A DNA stretch of 64,000 nt from Corynebacterium hansenii (GTDB taxonomy: Bacteria; Actinomycetota; Actinomycetes; Mycobacteriales; Mycobacteriaceae): positions 992,001 to 1,056,000 of the forward strand of contig NZ_CP047211.1 of assembly GCF_030408795.1 (NCBI RefSeq), read 5' to 3'. Of the stretch, positions 1 to 10,000 are shown one piece after another (the first letter of the stretch is position 1; each line of letters starts with the position of its first letter). The notes under the pieces are model-generated. The model made no database searches and had not been told where the DNA came from. It worked only from the letters and a program-made list of their open reading frames with translations. The position numbers and the translations under genes were made by a program.

Positions 1-157
1 CCCGATGGATCAGGAGCGACGGATGGTGTCCAGGAACGACGCTGCGGAGGGTGCCGCGGGGGGTGCTTCGGGCGGCGACGGCGTCGTCCCCGGGGCTCCC
101 CGCGCCGCCCTCGCTGCGAACGCGGTGGTCGGGCGCATCGGAAAAAGCTTACGTCGT

Positions 158-928
158 ATGCGGGATGCCCGCCGAACCGGCGGGAGGCGGGCGTCGTCAA
201 GCAGGCGCGTCCCCGTGATCGCCGGCGCGCTGGCGGGGACGCTGGCGCTGACGGCCTGCGCGTCGCAGGACCCGGCGTTGCCGACGCCGTCGACGCAGCG
301 TGAACCCGTATCGGTCGGCGCGGACGCGCGGATCGCGCAGCAGGCCGTGATGGCCGAGGTGTACGTCGGCGCGCTGGAACGGCGCGGCCGCGGGTCGTCG
401 GGAGTCGTCGAGGTGCCGTCGGACGAGCGCATGCAGGCGGTGCAGTCGGGCACGGTGACGCTGTCGTTCGGCTGCACCGGCGAGCTGCTCGGCCTGATCG
501 ACCCGGCCACCGCCCGCGAACTGGCGAAGGAGTACATCGCCGACGACGACCCCGGCAAGGCCATGTCCGCCGAGTGGCGCGACCGCGTGTACGGGGCGAT
601 GTCGGCGGCGCTGCCCGGCGAGATCATGGCCACCGACCCGTCGAACGCGCAGGGCTGCGGCCGCGAGGATGGGTTGACCGAGGGGGAGCGGGCCCAGCTC
701 GAGGCCGCCGCCGACGAGGATCCCGGCGCCGTGCTGCCGCAGCACATCGTGCCGTTCTATCTGAAGCCGGCGATGACGCGGGCCGACCGCGTCAACGTGC
801 TCAACCGGGTGGCGGGGTCGCTGTCGACGAAGGAGCTCGAGGACCTCACGCGGCGCGTCCGCGAGGGCCGGGAGCCGAATGCCGTCGCCGCCGAATGGCT
901 GGACACGTCGAGGTTCACGACGGGATAG
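158..928 (+). CDS. Putative lipoprotein, betaine-binding (OpuAC)-like
   Basis: About 256 residues from the ATG at 158. The frame is open further upstream, but this start places a basic n-region directly before a hydrophobic core and the lipobox LTAC with the lipidated Cys at residue 34. The mature part (AQQAVMAEVY and later KELEDLTRRV, VAAEWL) resembles the helical pattern of substrate-binding proteins of quaternary-amine ABC transporters. No permease or ATPase lies beside it, so a transport role is only a guess; it may be a corynebacterial lipoprotein of unknown function. A copy of the dispersed 11-mer lies in the signal-peptide region. Followed by an independently transcribed ArsR gene. Confidence 0.6.
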   Translation: MRDARRTGGRRASSSRRVPVIAGALAGTLALTACASQDPALPTPSTQREPVSVGADARIAQQAVMAEVYVGALERRGRGSSGVVEVPSDERMQAVQSGTVTLSFGCTGELLGLIDPATARELAKEYIADDDPGKAMSAEWRDRVYGAMSAALPGEIMATDPSNAQGCGREDGLTEGERAQLEAAADEDPGAVLPQHIVPFYLKPAMTRADRVNVLNRVAGSLSTKELEDLTRRVREGREPNAVAAEWLDTSRFTTG

Positions 929-973
929 GCGCAGGTTGGAGCCGTCATCGGGGAACCTGCGCAGATGCGAAGG

Positions 974-1007
974 TGAACATGATAAGTGCTGCTCGGATTG
1001 ATGTTCG
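974..1007. promoter_or_regulatory. Candidate ArsR/SmtB-type operator
   Basis: Seven-base arms TGAACAT (974-980) and ATGTTCG (1001-1007) form an interrupted inverted repeat just upstream of the ArsR start at 1027. The left half, TGAACAT followed by GATAAG, resembles zinc-type SmtB/CzrA operator half sites. The position fits autorepression of the regulator and the following exporter. Not tested. Confidence 0.4.
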
Positions 1008-1026
1008 CCTGTGTTAATGTGTCGGC

Positions 1027-1446
1027 ATGAACAGCTACCCGCGTGCAGTCGACGAGCCGGCTGAAGACGTCGTCAAGGACGATCCCGCATATTGCGAGGA
1101 GTCGGGGCACGCGACGTCGCTGGAGCCGGACTCGCCGTACATCGACGTGGCGGTCGAGGTGTTCTCGATGCTGGCGGACATGACGCGCGTGAAGATCATC
1201 CTCGCGCTGCGCGACTCCGAGCTGCCCGTCGGCGAGCTGGCCGTGCGCGTGGGCAAGACGCCGACGAGCGTGTCGCAGCACCTGGCGAAGCTGCGGATGG
1301 CGCGGATGGTGCACGCGCGGCAGGAGGGGACGCGGGTGTTCTACTCGCTCGTCGACGAGCACGCCGCGACGCTGGTCGTGCAGGCGATCTACCAGGCCGA
1401 GCATGCGATCGAGGGGGATCCGCACCCGCCGCGCAGGTGGCGGTAG
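1027..1446 (+). CDS. ArsR/SmtB-family metal-responsive repressor
   Basis: 139 residues with the usual winged helix-turn-helix. The recognition helix is around TPTSVSQHLAKLR and the wing around EGTRVFYSL. Residues after the wing (DEH, then HAIE) recall the alpha-5 zinc/cobalt site of SmtB, CzrA and NmtR. The Asp and first His are in register, but the third ligand position appears to be Gln, so the site is incomplete or shifted. It probably represses itself and the cation-diffusion-facilitator gene directly downstream. However, a strong terminator at 1480-1520 separates the two, so the exporter may have its own promoter or depend on read-through. The N-terminal ~35 residues are acidic and not part of the fold. 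Confidence 0.85.
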   Translation: MNSYPRAVDEPAEDVVKDDPAYCEESGHATSLEPDSPYIDVAVEVFSMLADMTRVKIILALRDSELPVGELAVRVGKTPTSVSQHLAKLRMARMVHARQEGTRVFYSLVDEHAATLVVQAIYQAEHAIEGDPHPPRRWR

Positions 1447-1479
1447 CGGGGCGCGGTTTGCGCTGATTTCGCGGACTTT

Positions 1480-1520
1480 CCCGCCCGGCGCCCTTCGGGG
1501 TTGCCGGGCGGGCTTCTTTT
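1480..1520 (+). terminator. Rho-independent terminator after the ArsR gene
   Basis: Ten-base stem CCCGCCCGGC (1480-1489) pairs with GCCGGGCGGG (1503-1512) and is followed by CTTCTTTT. It ends only about 11 bases before the exporter start at 1531, an unusually tight arrangement. Confidence 0.75.
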
Positions 1521-1530
1521 GGTCCACAAT

Positions 1531-2658
1531 ATGCGCATGAATGCAGGTATGCAGGGAATGGGAGATGCGGGGCGGCGCTCGCATGGTCGCGGCCATGGAC
1601 ATGACCACGATCGCGACCATTCCCACGAGCACGGCCATTCCCACTCGCACGAGCACGGTCACTCCCACCCGCACGACCACGACCATTCCCACGGCGGCGT
1701 CCTGCATGCGCTGAAGCACTTCTTCGTTCCGCACAGCCACGACGTGGGCGACCGCATCGACGACGCCCTCGAGGCCTCCGAAGCCGGCATTCGCGCGACG
1801 AAGATCGGTCTGATCGGCCTCGGCGTGACGGCGGCGCTGCAGATGATCATCTTCGCGTTCTCGGGTTCCGTCGCGCTGCTGGCGGACACGATCCACAACG
1901 TCGCCGACGCCTCGACGTCGTTGCCGCTGTGGTTGGCGTTCATCGTCGGCAAGCGTCTGCCCACCAAGCGGTTCTCCTTCGGCTACGGCCGGGCCGAGGA
2001 CCTCGCGGGGCTGTTCGTGGTGCTGGTCATCGCTGTGTCGGTGGTCGTGGCGGGGGTGACGTCGGTGCGGCGGCTGATCGATCCGCAGCCGATCGACCAC
2101 GTCGGGTGGGTGCTCGCCGCGGGCATCGTCGGCGCGATCGGCAATGAGGTCGTCGCGGCGTACCGCATCCGCATCGGCCGCCGCATCGGGTCGGCGGCGC
2201 TCGTCGCCGATGGCGTCCACGCCCGCACGGATGGGCTGACGTCGCTGGCGGTCGTCGTCGGCGCGGTCGGCGTGCTCGCGGGCTTCCCGCTCGCGGACCC
2301 CATCGTCGGCCTCCTGATCACCGCCATGATCGCCGTCCTGCTGGTGGGCACCGCGCGCGACATCGGCGGCCGGCTGCTCGATGGCGTGGATCCTTCGCTT
2401 TACGACGCCACCGTCCACGCCATCGCCGACCACGTCGATGCCGCGCGGATCGCCCATCCGCCGAGGCTGCGCTGGTCGGGGCATCGGCTGTTGGTGGACG
2501 TCAGCGTGGCCGTGGACCCCGAGATGCCGATGGCCGCCGCCACCGCCATGCGCGCGGACATCATCGCATCGGTCCGCGCCCATGTGCCCCGGGCGAGCGA
2601 TGTTCGGGTGGAGTTCCTGCCCGCCGGGCAGTGCACCCGGGGCGCCGCCGGCGTCTGA
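1531..2658 (+). CDS. Cation diffusion facilitator (CDF) Zn/Cd exporter, His-rich
   Basis: About 375 residues. The frame opens at 1501 inside a terminator hairpin, so the ATG at 1531 (or 1537/1549) is the likely start. Residues about 15-55 are a His-rich tract with repeated H-x-H, HGH and HSH pairs, as in zinc-chaperoning CDF loops but placed N-terminally. Six membrane segments follow. The paired metal sites are visible as DTIHNVAD in TM2 and DGVHARTD in TM5. A cytoplasmic C-terminal ferredoxin-like domain closes the protein. CDF proteins export Zn, Cd or Co in exchange for protons. The preceding ArsR gene supports metal-induced expression. The TGA stop lies inside copy A of the downstream repeat. 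Confidence 0.88.
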   Translation: MRMNAGMQGMGDAGRRSHGRGHGHDHDRDHSHEHGHSHSHEHGHSHPHDHDHSHGGVLHALKHFFVPHSHDVGDRIDDALEASEAGIRATKIGLIGLGVTAALQMIIFAFSGSVALLADTIHNVADASTSLPLWLAFIVGKRLPTKRFSFGYGRAEDLAGLFVVLVIAVSVVVAGVTSVRRLIDPQPIDHVGWVLAAGIVGAIGNEVVAAYRIRIGRRIGSAALVADGVHARTDGLTSLAVVVGAVGVLAGFPLADPIVGLLITAMIAVLLVGTARDIGGRLLDGVDPSLYDATVHAIADHVDAARIAHPPRLRWSGHRLLVDVSVAVDPEMPMAAATAMRADIIASVRAHVPRASDVRVEFLPAGQCTRGAAGV

Positions 2659-2824
2659 TCCCGCCGCGCCCCGCCCACCTTTCCCAGATGCGCCAGTTGC
2701 AGGCAGGTGCGCCCGTTGCAACAGGTGTATCTGCACGGAACTGGCGCTTCTGCGGGCGGGGTGGGAGGTGTGGTGGGGTGCGGCGGGACACGGCGTCGTG
2801 AAGCAGCCGGACATGCGGAAGGCC
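2655..2824. repeat. Palindromic intergenic repeat, copy A
   Basis: A unit of about 170 bases starting at the stop codon of the CDF gene. Its core is an interrupted palindrome (arms ATGCGCCAGTT and AACTGGCGC, extended by GC-rich arms) around the spacer GCAGGTGCGCCCGTTGCAAC. It ends in CGTCGTGAAGCAGCCGGACA and ATGCGGAAGGC. The same layout recurs as copy B, about 290 bases later. It is probably a REP- or MITE-like element. Confidence 0.75.
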
Positions 2825-2944
2825 GCCGGAGCCTGCCCCGCTGGCCGCGCCTCCACCAGACCAACAGCCGCCCAGTTGGTTCGTTGCGCGAATTCCGAGG
2901 CCGGTCCCTGCCAACTCCGCGCCCGCCCCCCACACCGTGGCCCA

Positions 2945-3129
2945 CTGATCTGCCGCGCCCCGCCCACCTTCCCCAGATGCGCCAGTTACAGGCAGGTGCG
3001 CCCGTTGCAACAGGTGTATCTGCACGGAACTGGCGCATCTGCGGTGGGGCGGGAGGAACGGTGGGGTGCGGGGCGGAGGGGGAGGCGGGGGAACACGACG
3101 TCGTAAAGCAGCCGGACATGCGGAAGGCC
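2945..3129. repeat. Palindromic intergenic repeat, copy B
   Basis: Second copy of the unit at 2655-2824, sharing the same palindrome core with few substitutions (the right arm reads GGCGCATCT instead of GGCGCTTCT). The tail carries CGTCGTAAAGCAGCCGGACA in place of CGTCGTGAAGC. About 120 bases of unrelated sequence separate the copies. No gene was recognised anywhere in 2659-3268. That stretch holds these two copies, the spacer and the odhA terminator. Confidence 0.75.
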
Positions 3130-3161
3130 CCCGCGCCGACTCGAAAGTCGGAGCGGGGGCC
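3126..3161 (-). terminator. Hairpin downstream of odhA
   Basis: Fifteen-base stem (GGCCCCCGC/GCCGAC against GTCGGA/GCGGGGGCC) with loop TCGAAA, about 110 bases past the odhA stop. There is no clear U-tract, so it may act with a factor or serve as an mRNA 3' barrier. A second GC-rich inverted repeat follows near 3190-3240. Confidence 0.5.
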
Positions 3162-3268
3162 AACCCCGGGGCCTAAGTCAACCGTGGTGCCCGGGAACTT
3201 GCCGGCACCACCGGGAGCGGGGCCCGGAACGTGCCCGGGAGCCTGGTCGGGCCCCGGACGCCCGCGGC

Positions 3269-6200
3269 CTACTCGAAGGCCTCGTCCAGCAGGGCCTTCT
3301 GCTCCATGGCGTGCACCTTGGCCACGCCGGTCGCCGTCGACGACTGGGCGCGACGGGAAACGCGGGTGAGCTTCGGCATGTCCGGCAGCGCCTCCGGCAG
3401 ACCCAGCGCCAGGAACGGCCACGGACCCTGGTTCGCCGGCTCGTCCTGGACGAAGCGGACCTCGTCGGCGTTCGGGTAATTCTCGAACGCATCGCGCAGG
3501 CGGTTGAACGGGATCGGGTGCAGCATCTCCAGGCGGACGATGGCGACGTCGTCGCGCTTGTCCTTCTGGCGCTTCTTCTCCAGCTCCCAGTACAGCTTGC
3601 CCGACACGAGCAGGATCTTCTTGACCTTCTCCTTGTCGCCCTCGCCGGACTCGAAGTACTGGTCGTCGATGACGGACTTGAACTTCGTCTGCTCGGTGAA
3701 CGCCTCCACCGGCGACACCGCGGCCTTGTTGCGCAGCATCGACTTCGGGGTGAAGACGATCAGCGGGCGGTGCAGGTCCGACAGCGCGTGGCGGCGCAGC
3801 AGGTGGAAGTAGTTCGCCGGGTCCGACGGCTGGGCGACGGTGTACGACCCCTCCGCGGCGAGCTGCAGGAAACGCTCGATGCGGGCGGAGGAGTGGTCCG
3901 GGCCCTGGCCCTCGTAACCGTGGGGCAGCAGCAGGATCAGCTTGGAGGTCTGGCCCCACTTCGCCTCGCCGGACGAGATGTACTGGTCGATGATGGTCTG
4001 CGCGCCGTTGGCGAAGTCGCCGAACTGCGCCTCCCACGCGACGACCGCGTCCGGGTTGCCCAGGGTGTAGCCGTACTCGTAGCCCATGGCGGCGTACTCG
4101 GTCAGCGCCGAGTTGTACACCATGAAGCGGCCGCCGTTGCCCTGCGCCTCGGCGTAGGAGTCGACGGGGTTGTACTCGGCGCCGGTCTTCGGGTCGACGA
4201 GCACCGCGTGGCGCTGGGTGAAGGTGCCGCGGCGGACGTCCTCGCCCGCCAGTCGGACGGTGCGGCCCTCGCCGGCCAGCGAACCGAAGGCCAGCAGCTC
4301 GGCGAAGCCCCAGTCGATGCCGCCTTCCTTGGCGGCCTGGGCGCGCTTCTTGGCGACGGGCGCGACGCGCGGGTGGATCTCGAAGCCCTCGGGCAGCTCC
4401 ACGTGGGAGTTGCCGATGGACTGCAGCTCGATCTTGTCGATGCTCGTGTCCAGGCCGTGCGGCAGCGGCTGCGAGCCGGTGATGCCGGTCTGCTCGCCCG
4501 GGCCGGAAGCCTCGGCGGAGCGGACCTCGTTGAACACGGCCTCCATCTGGTCGTGGAAGTCGCGGCGGGCGGCCTCGGCCTCTTCCTCGGACAGGTCGCC
4601 GCGGCCGATGAGGTCCTCGGTGTACGCGGCGCGGACGCCTTCCTTGGCGTCGATGACCTCGTACATGGCCGGCTGGGTCATCGACGGGTCGTCGGCCTCG
4701 TTGTGGCCGCGCTTGCGGTAGCAGACGAGGTCGATGACGACGTCCTTGCCGTAGCGGTTGCGGTACTCGACGGCCAGCTGGCCGACCCACACGACGGCTT
4801 CGGGGTCGTCGCCGTTGACGTGGAAGACCGGGCAGCCGTAGGCCTTGGCCAGGTCGGTGGCGTAGTACGACGAGCGGGAGGAGTCGGGGGAGGTGGTGAA
4901 GCCGATTTGGTTGTTCACCACGATGTGGACGGTGCCGCCGACCTTGTAGCCGCGCAGCGCCATCAGGTTCAGGGTCTCCTGGACGATGCCCAGGCCCGCG
5001 AACGCGGCGTCGCCGTGCAGCAGCATCGGCATGACGGTGTAGCCCTCTTCGCCGCGGTCGATGATGTCCTGCTTGGCGCGGGCCAGGCCGACGACGACCG
5101 GGTTGACGGCCTCGAGGTGCGACGGGTTTGCGGTCAGGGTGACGTCGATCTCGCCGTCGCCGAACATCTGGATGTGGCGTCCCTGGGTGCCCAGGTGGTA
5201 CTTCACGTCGCCGGAGCCGCCGGCCTGCGCCGGGTCCATGTTGCCCTCGAACTCGGTGAAAATCTGCGACAGGGGCTTGCCGACGATGTTCGCCAGCACG
5301 TTGAGGCGCCCGCGGTGGGGCATGCCGATGACGACCTCGTCCAGGCCCTGGCCGGCCGCGGTGTCGATGGCGGCGTCCATGAGCGGGATCAGCGATTCGG
5401 CGCCCTCGAGGGAGAAGCGCTTCTGGCCGATGTACTTGGTCTGCAGGAAGTTCTCGAAGGCCTCGGCGGCGTTGAGCTTCTGCAGGATGTACTTCTGCTC
5501 GGCGTGGGTCGGGCGGGGCTGGCCGCCTTCGATGCGGTCCTGCAGCCACTCGCGCTCGTCGGCGTCGAGGATGTGGCTGTATTCGGAGCCGACCTTCAGG
5601 CAGTAGGCGTTGCGCAGGCGGATGAGCACCTCGCGCAGCGTCATGCGCTCCTTGCCGCCGAAGCCGCCGACGTTGAACGTGCGGTCGTAGTCCCACAGCG
5701 ACAGGCCGTGGGTGGCGATGTCCAGGTCGCGGTGGTCGGGCGTGATGATGTTCGGGTGGTCGAAGTGCAGCGGGTCGATGTCCGCGAGCAGGTGGCCGCG
5801 CTGGCGGTAGGCCTCGATGAGGCGCATGACGCGGGTGTTCTTGTCGACGCCCACGTTCGGGATGTCCTGCGCCCAGCGAACCGGGGTGTAGGGCACGCCC
5901 ATGTCATCGAAGATCTGGTCCCAGAACTTGTCGTCGACCAGCAGCTGCGACATGGTGCGCAGGAACTCGCCGGACTCGGCGCCCTGGATGATGCGGTGGT
6001 CGTAAGTGGAGGTGATGGTCACCAGCTTGCCGACGCCCAGCTCGGCGAGGCGGTCGGCCGACGCGCCGGCGAATTCGGCGGGGTAATCCATGGAGCCGAC
6101 GCCGATGATGGCGCCCTGGCCCTTGGTCAGGCGGGGCACCGAGTGGCGGGTGCCGATGCCGCCCGGGTTGGTCAGCGAGATGGTGACGCCCGAGAAGTCC

Positions 6201-6991
6201 TTGCCGGTCAGCTTGCCGTTGCGGGCGCGGACGACGATGTCCTCGTACGCGTCGACGAACTGCTTGAACGACAGCGTCTCGCATTCGCGGATGGCGGCCA
6301 CGACGAGGGCGCGGGAGCCGTCCTTGTTCTGCATGTCGATGGCCAGGCCCAGGTTGATGTGCTCCGGGACGACGAGGGTCGGCTTGCCGTCGATCACGTC
6401 GTAGGAGTTGTTCATGTCCGGGTGGGCCATGACGGCCTTGATCATCGCGTAGCCGATGATGTGCGTGAACGAGATCTTGCCGCCGCGGGTGCGCTTGAGC
6501 TGGTCGTTGACCAGGGTGCGGTTCTCGAACATGAGGCGGGCCGGCATGTCGCGGACCGAGGTGGCGGTCGGGATCTCCAGCGAGATGTCCATGTTCTTGG
6601 CGATGGCCTTGCCGATGCCGCGCAGGGCGGTCTTGCCGGCCTCGGGGGCTTCGGCGTCGGCGGCGATGTCCATGGGGGACTTCTTCGCCTTGATGGGCGC
6701 GGCCTTCTGCGGGGTGCGGGTCGGCTCGGGGCCCTTCGACGGGCGGCGGCCCGTCTCCTTGACCTCGGCCTCGGTCGCGGCGGCGCGCTTGGCCATCGGC
6801 GCGGCGTCGCGGGCCGCGTTGCGCGGGGCGGCGGAGCCGATGCGGCTGGCGGCCGACAGGTCCGTACCGGAGGCGTTCTTGGTGAAGTAATCCCGCCATT
6901 CCTGGTCGACGGACTCGGGATCCTTCTTGAACTGCTGGAACATCTCGTCGACCAGCCACTCGTTCTGGCCGAAGCTCATGTCGCTGCTCAC
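3269..6991 (-). CDS. odhA: 2-oxoglutarate dehydrogenase, E2/E1 fusion (OdhA/Kgd)
   Basis: About 1240 residues, the corynebacterial OdhA/mycobacterial Kgd architecture. A short N-terminal segment ([15 protein letters not shown]) is followed by a Pro/Ala/Lys-rich linker. The E2 acyltransferase catalytic domain spans about 120-350 ([10 protein letters not shown], ending in TYDHRIIQG), without a lipoyl domain. The thiamine-diphosphate E1 part runs from about 380 to the end ([36 protein letters not shown]). It oxidatively decarboxylates 2-oxoglutarate in the TCA cycle, sharing lipoyl E2 and E3 with pyruvate dehydrogenase. In known relatives it is inhibited by the FHA protein OdhI. The frame is open to 7057, but the GTG at 6991 (VSSDMSFGQ) matches relatives and has a GAGG upstream. 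Confidence 0.95.
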   Translation of the reverse strand: MSSDMSFGQNEWLVDEMFQQFKKDPESVDQEWRDYFTKNASGTDLSAASRIGSAAPRNAARDAAPMAKRAAATEAEVKETGRRPSKGPEPTRTPQKAAPIKAKKSPMDIAADAEAPEAGKTALRGIGKAIAKNMDISLEIPTATSVRDMPARLMFENRTLVNDQLKRTRGGKISFTHIIGYAMIKAVMAHPDMNNSYDVIDGKPTLVVPEHINLGLAIDMQNKDGSRALVVAAIRECETLSFKQFVDAYEDIVVRARNGKLTGKDFSGVTISLTNPGGIGTRHSVPRLTKGQGAIIGVGSMDYPAEFAGASADRLAELGVGKLVTITSTYDHRIIQGAESGEFLRTMSQLLVDDKFWDQIFDDMGVPYTPVRWAQDIPNVGVDKNTRVMRLIEAYRQRGHLLADIDPLHFDHPNIITPDHRDLDIATHGLSLWDYDRTFNVGGFGGKERMTLREVLIRLRNAYCLKVGSEYSHILDADEREWLQDRIEGGQPRPTHAEQKYILQKLNAAEAFENFLQTKYIGQKRFSLEGAESLIPLMDAAIDTAAGQGLDEVVIGMPHRGRLNVLANIVGKPLSQIFTEFEGNMDPAQAGGSGDVKYHLGTQGRHIQMFGDGEIDVTLTANPSHLEAVNPVVVGLARAKQDIIDRGEEGYTVMPMLLHGDAAFAGLGIVQETLNLMALRGYKVGGTVHIVVNNQIGFTTSPDSSRSSYYATDLAKAYGCPVFHVNGDDPEAVVWVGQLAVEYRNRYGKDVVIDLVCYRKRGHNEADDPSMTQPAMYEVIDAKEGVRAAYTEDLIGRGDLSEEEAEAARRDFHDQMEAVFNEVRSAEASGPGEQTGITGSQPLPHGLDTSIDKIELQSIGNSHVELPEGFEIHPRVAPVAKKRAQAAKEGGIDWGFAELLAFGSLAGEGRTVRLAGEDVRRGTFTQRHAVLVDPKTGAEYNPVDSYAEAQGNGGRFMVYNSALTEYAAMGYEYGYTLGNPDAVVAWEAQFGDFANGAQTIIDQYISSGEAKWGQTSKLILLLPHGYEGQGPDHSSARIERFLQLAAEGSYTVAQPSDPANYFHLLRRHALSDLHRPLIVFTPKSMLRNKAAVSPVEAFTEQTKFKSVIDDQYFESGEGDKEKVKKILLVSGKLYWELEKKRQKDKRDDVAIVRLEMLHPIPFNRLRDAFENYPNADEVRFVQDEPANQGPWPFLALGLPEALPDMPKLTRVSRRAQSSTATGVAKVHAMEQKALLDEAFE

Positions 6992-7057
6992 GGCAGGTAC
7001 TCGCCTCATTTCATGTTGATTGCATTTACGCGGATACCGCGGAGTTTTTGGGGTCAA

Positions 7058-10000
7058 TCAAGGATAACGGGTGTTGCCCGGTTCCTCCACGTCCGCCGTG
7101 CCTTTATGGTACGTGTCCCACAACCGCGCGTAGGCGCCGCCCTTTTCCAGGAGAACGGTGTGCGGGCCGTCTTCGATGATACGTCCATTTTCGAGGACCA
7201 AAATTCTGTCGGCGCGGGCGGCGGTGGCCAGGCGGTGGGCGACGATGACCGAGGTCCGCCGCTCGGTGGCGCGGTCGGCGGCGGCGAGGATGGTCGCTTC
7301 GGTGGCGGGGTCGAGGGTGGCGGTGGCTTCGTCGAGGAGCAGCAGGGCGGGGTCGATCATCTCGGCGCGGGCGAGCGCGATGAGCTGACGCTGGCCCGAC
7401 GACAGCCCGCGCCCGCGTTCGCCGACGGGGTGGGTGAAGCCGCCGGGGATGGCGGCGATGGCGCCGAGCGCGCCGACGCGGCGGGCGGCGTCGGTGATGG
7501 CGTCCTCGTCGGCGTCGGGCCGTCCGTAGGCGATGTTCGACGCGATGGTTCCGTTGAACAGGTGGGGCTCCTGGGGCACGTAGCCGAGGGCTCCGCGCCA
7601 TTCCTCGAGGGGGAATTCGCGGATGTCGGTGCCGGAGGCCCGCACCGCGCCGGACACCGGGTCGTGGAAGCGGGCCAGGAGCTTGACGACGGTCGACTTC
7701 CCCGCGCCCGTCGGCCCCACCACGGCAATGGTCTGCCCCTCGGGGATGTCGAGGTCGAGCCCGTCGAGGATGACGGGGTTGCCGTCGGGTTCGACGGCGG
7801 AGTAACGGAACGAGACGTCGTCAAGCGAAATGTCGCCGCGCGCGGCCCGGCCCGCCCCGGGGCGCGTGCCCTCGTCGGCGACGACGGCTTCGGTGGCCAG
7901 CAGATCCGAGATGCGGGTCAGTCCGACGCGGGCCTGCTGGTAGCCGTCGAAAACCTGGGACAGCTGCTGGATCGGGCCGAAGAGCATGCCCAGATAAAGG
8001 GTGAAGGCGATGAGCACGCCCGCGGTGGTCGCGCCCTCGGTGACCTGGGTGGCGCCGACGAAGAGGACGGCGGCGGTGGTCAGCTCGGCGATGAAGTTGA
8101 TGCCGGGGAAGAAGGTGCTCACCGCGGCCTGGGCGCGGATGCGCAGACGGCGGTAGCGGTCGGAGGCGCGGGTGAAGGACTCCTCGACATCGGCGACGCG
8201 GTGGTGCATCTGGCTGGCCCGCAGGCCGCCGATCGCCTCCTGGAAATCCGCGTTGACCGTGGAGACCTGCTCGCGGGCGGCGGCGTAGAGCTTCGACGAA
8301 ATGGAGCGGAACACCACGGTCGCCACCGCGACGACCGGCAGCGCCAGCAGCGCCACCCCGGCCAGCGACAGGTTCGTGGCCAGCAACATGCCCGAGACGC
8401 CCATCAGCGTGAAGAGGGCGATGATGCCCTGGGCGACGCCCGTCTGCAGGAAAGAGGACAGGGCGTCGATGTCGGTGGTCATGCGCGTCATGATCCGCCC
8501 CGACCGCTGCCGCTCGAAGTAGTCCAGCCCCAGCGAATGCAGGTGGCGGAAAGACCGGACGCGCAGGGCGTAGAGCAGGCGCTCGCCGGTGCGCGAGGTG
8601 AGTACCGTGGTCGCCGCCACCGCCATGAACCCGAGCGCGACGACGCCGAGCCCGGCCGCCGCGGCCCGCCAGAGCGCCGACGCATCGCCCGCGGAGACGC
8701 CGTCGTCGATGGCCCACCGCACCAGCATGGGGAAGGCGAGGTCCGCCGCCGTGGACACCAGCAGCATGGCGATCACGGCCAGGATGAGCAGCCGCGCATT
8801 CGACAGCAGCGAAATCAGGCTGAAGCGGCGGGAATCGTCGAGGGCGGATGCCGGGATGCGCGGTTGTTCGGTGGCCGGGGGCAGGGCGTTGATGCGGTCG
8901 AGGAGGTCGTCGGTGGCGGGGGCGTTCATCATCGCAGCGCCCATGCCGCCGCCCATTCCGCCGCGGCCGGGGCCACCGCCGGCACTCGAACCGGGCCCGC
9001 CGATGCCGCCGGGGCCCTGGACGGTGCGCCCGTCGGAGCGGCCGGAGGAAGTGCCGGTGGATGAGCCCGATGATGCGTCGGCGGAAGTCCCGGAAGCGCC
9101 GGCCGTTCCGCTTGACCCCGGCCACAGCAGTTCGCGGTCGGGCCCGGCGCAGTCGGGTTCGTCGATGACCAGGGGAGCCGCGCCCGAATCCCGGGATGCG
9201 GCGAGGGCGGCGCGGGCGCGGGCCCGGTCGGCGTCGGAGAGGTCCATCAGGTCGGCGAAGCCGGGGTGGCCGGCGACGAGTTCATCGCGGGTGCCGTAGC
9301 CGGTGACGCGGCCGCCGTCGAGGACGAGGATGTGGTCCGCCAGCTCCAGCGTGGAGGAGCGGTGGGCGACGATGACCGTGGTGATGTCGCCGTAGTGCGT
9401 GCGCAGCGCATCGAAGATGAGGGCCTCGGTGCCGGCGTCGATGGCCGACGTCGCATCGTCGAGGACCAGGATCCGCGGCCGCGCCAGCAGCGCCCGCGCC
9501 AGTGCGACGCGCTGCCGCTGGCCTCCGGAGAGGTTGTGGCCGCGTTCGCCGATGGCGGTGTCCCAGCCGTCGGGCAGCTTGTCGACGAAGGTGACCTGCG
9601 CGTGGGCCGCCGCGGCGTCGATTTCCGCGTCCGTGGCGTCGGGGTCGGCCATGGCGATGTTCTCGCGAAGTGTGCCCGTCTTGAGGAAGGGCTCGTCGGG
9701 CACCACCGTGATCGCGCGGCGCACGTCATCGGCGGCGGCATCGGCGATGTCGGCGGCGTAATCGGCCCCGGCACCGTGCCCCGCGCCCCGGCCGACGATC
9801 TCGATCGAACCCGAATCGGCGACGTAGAAGCGCCCCAGCAGCTCGGTGAGGATCGTCTTCCCCGCGCCGGGCGGGCCCACCAGCGCCAGGGTCGATCCGG
9901 CGGGGAGGTCGACGGTGACGTCGTCAAGCAAGGTCCTGCCGCCGCGCGAATGCGTCACCCCGCGCAGCCGCAGGCCCACCGGCCCTTCCGGGACGGGGAC

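Noticed and set aside
1060..1080. GTCGTCAAGGA in the ArsR gene as a motif copy
   Set aside because: Lacks the final GC of the 11-mer; not counted.
6992..7057. Odd N-terminal extension of OdhA to the ATG at 7057
   Set aside because: [14 protein letters not shown] is absent from known relatives, and the GTG at 6991 matches them.
3311..9064. 1917-residue open frame on the plus strand
   Set aside because: It is the antisense of odhA and the ABC exporter, low-complexity and without domains; GC-rich DNA yields such shadows.
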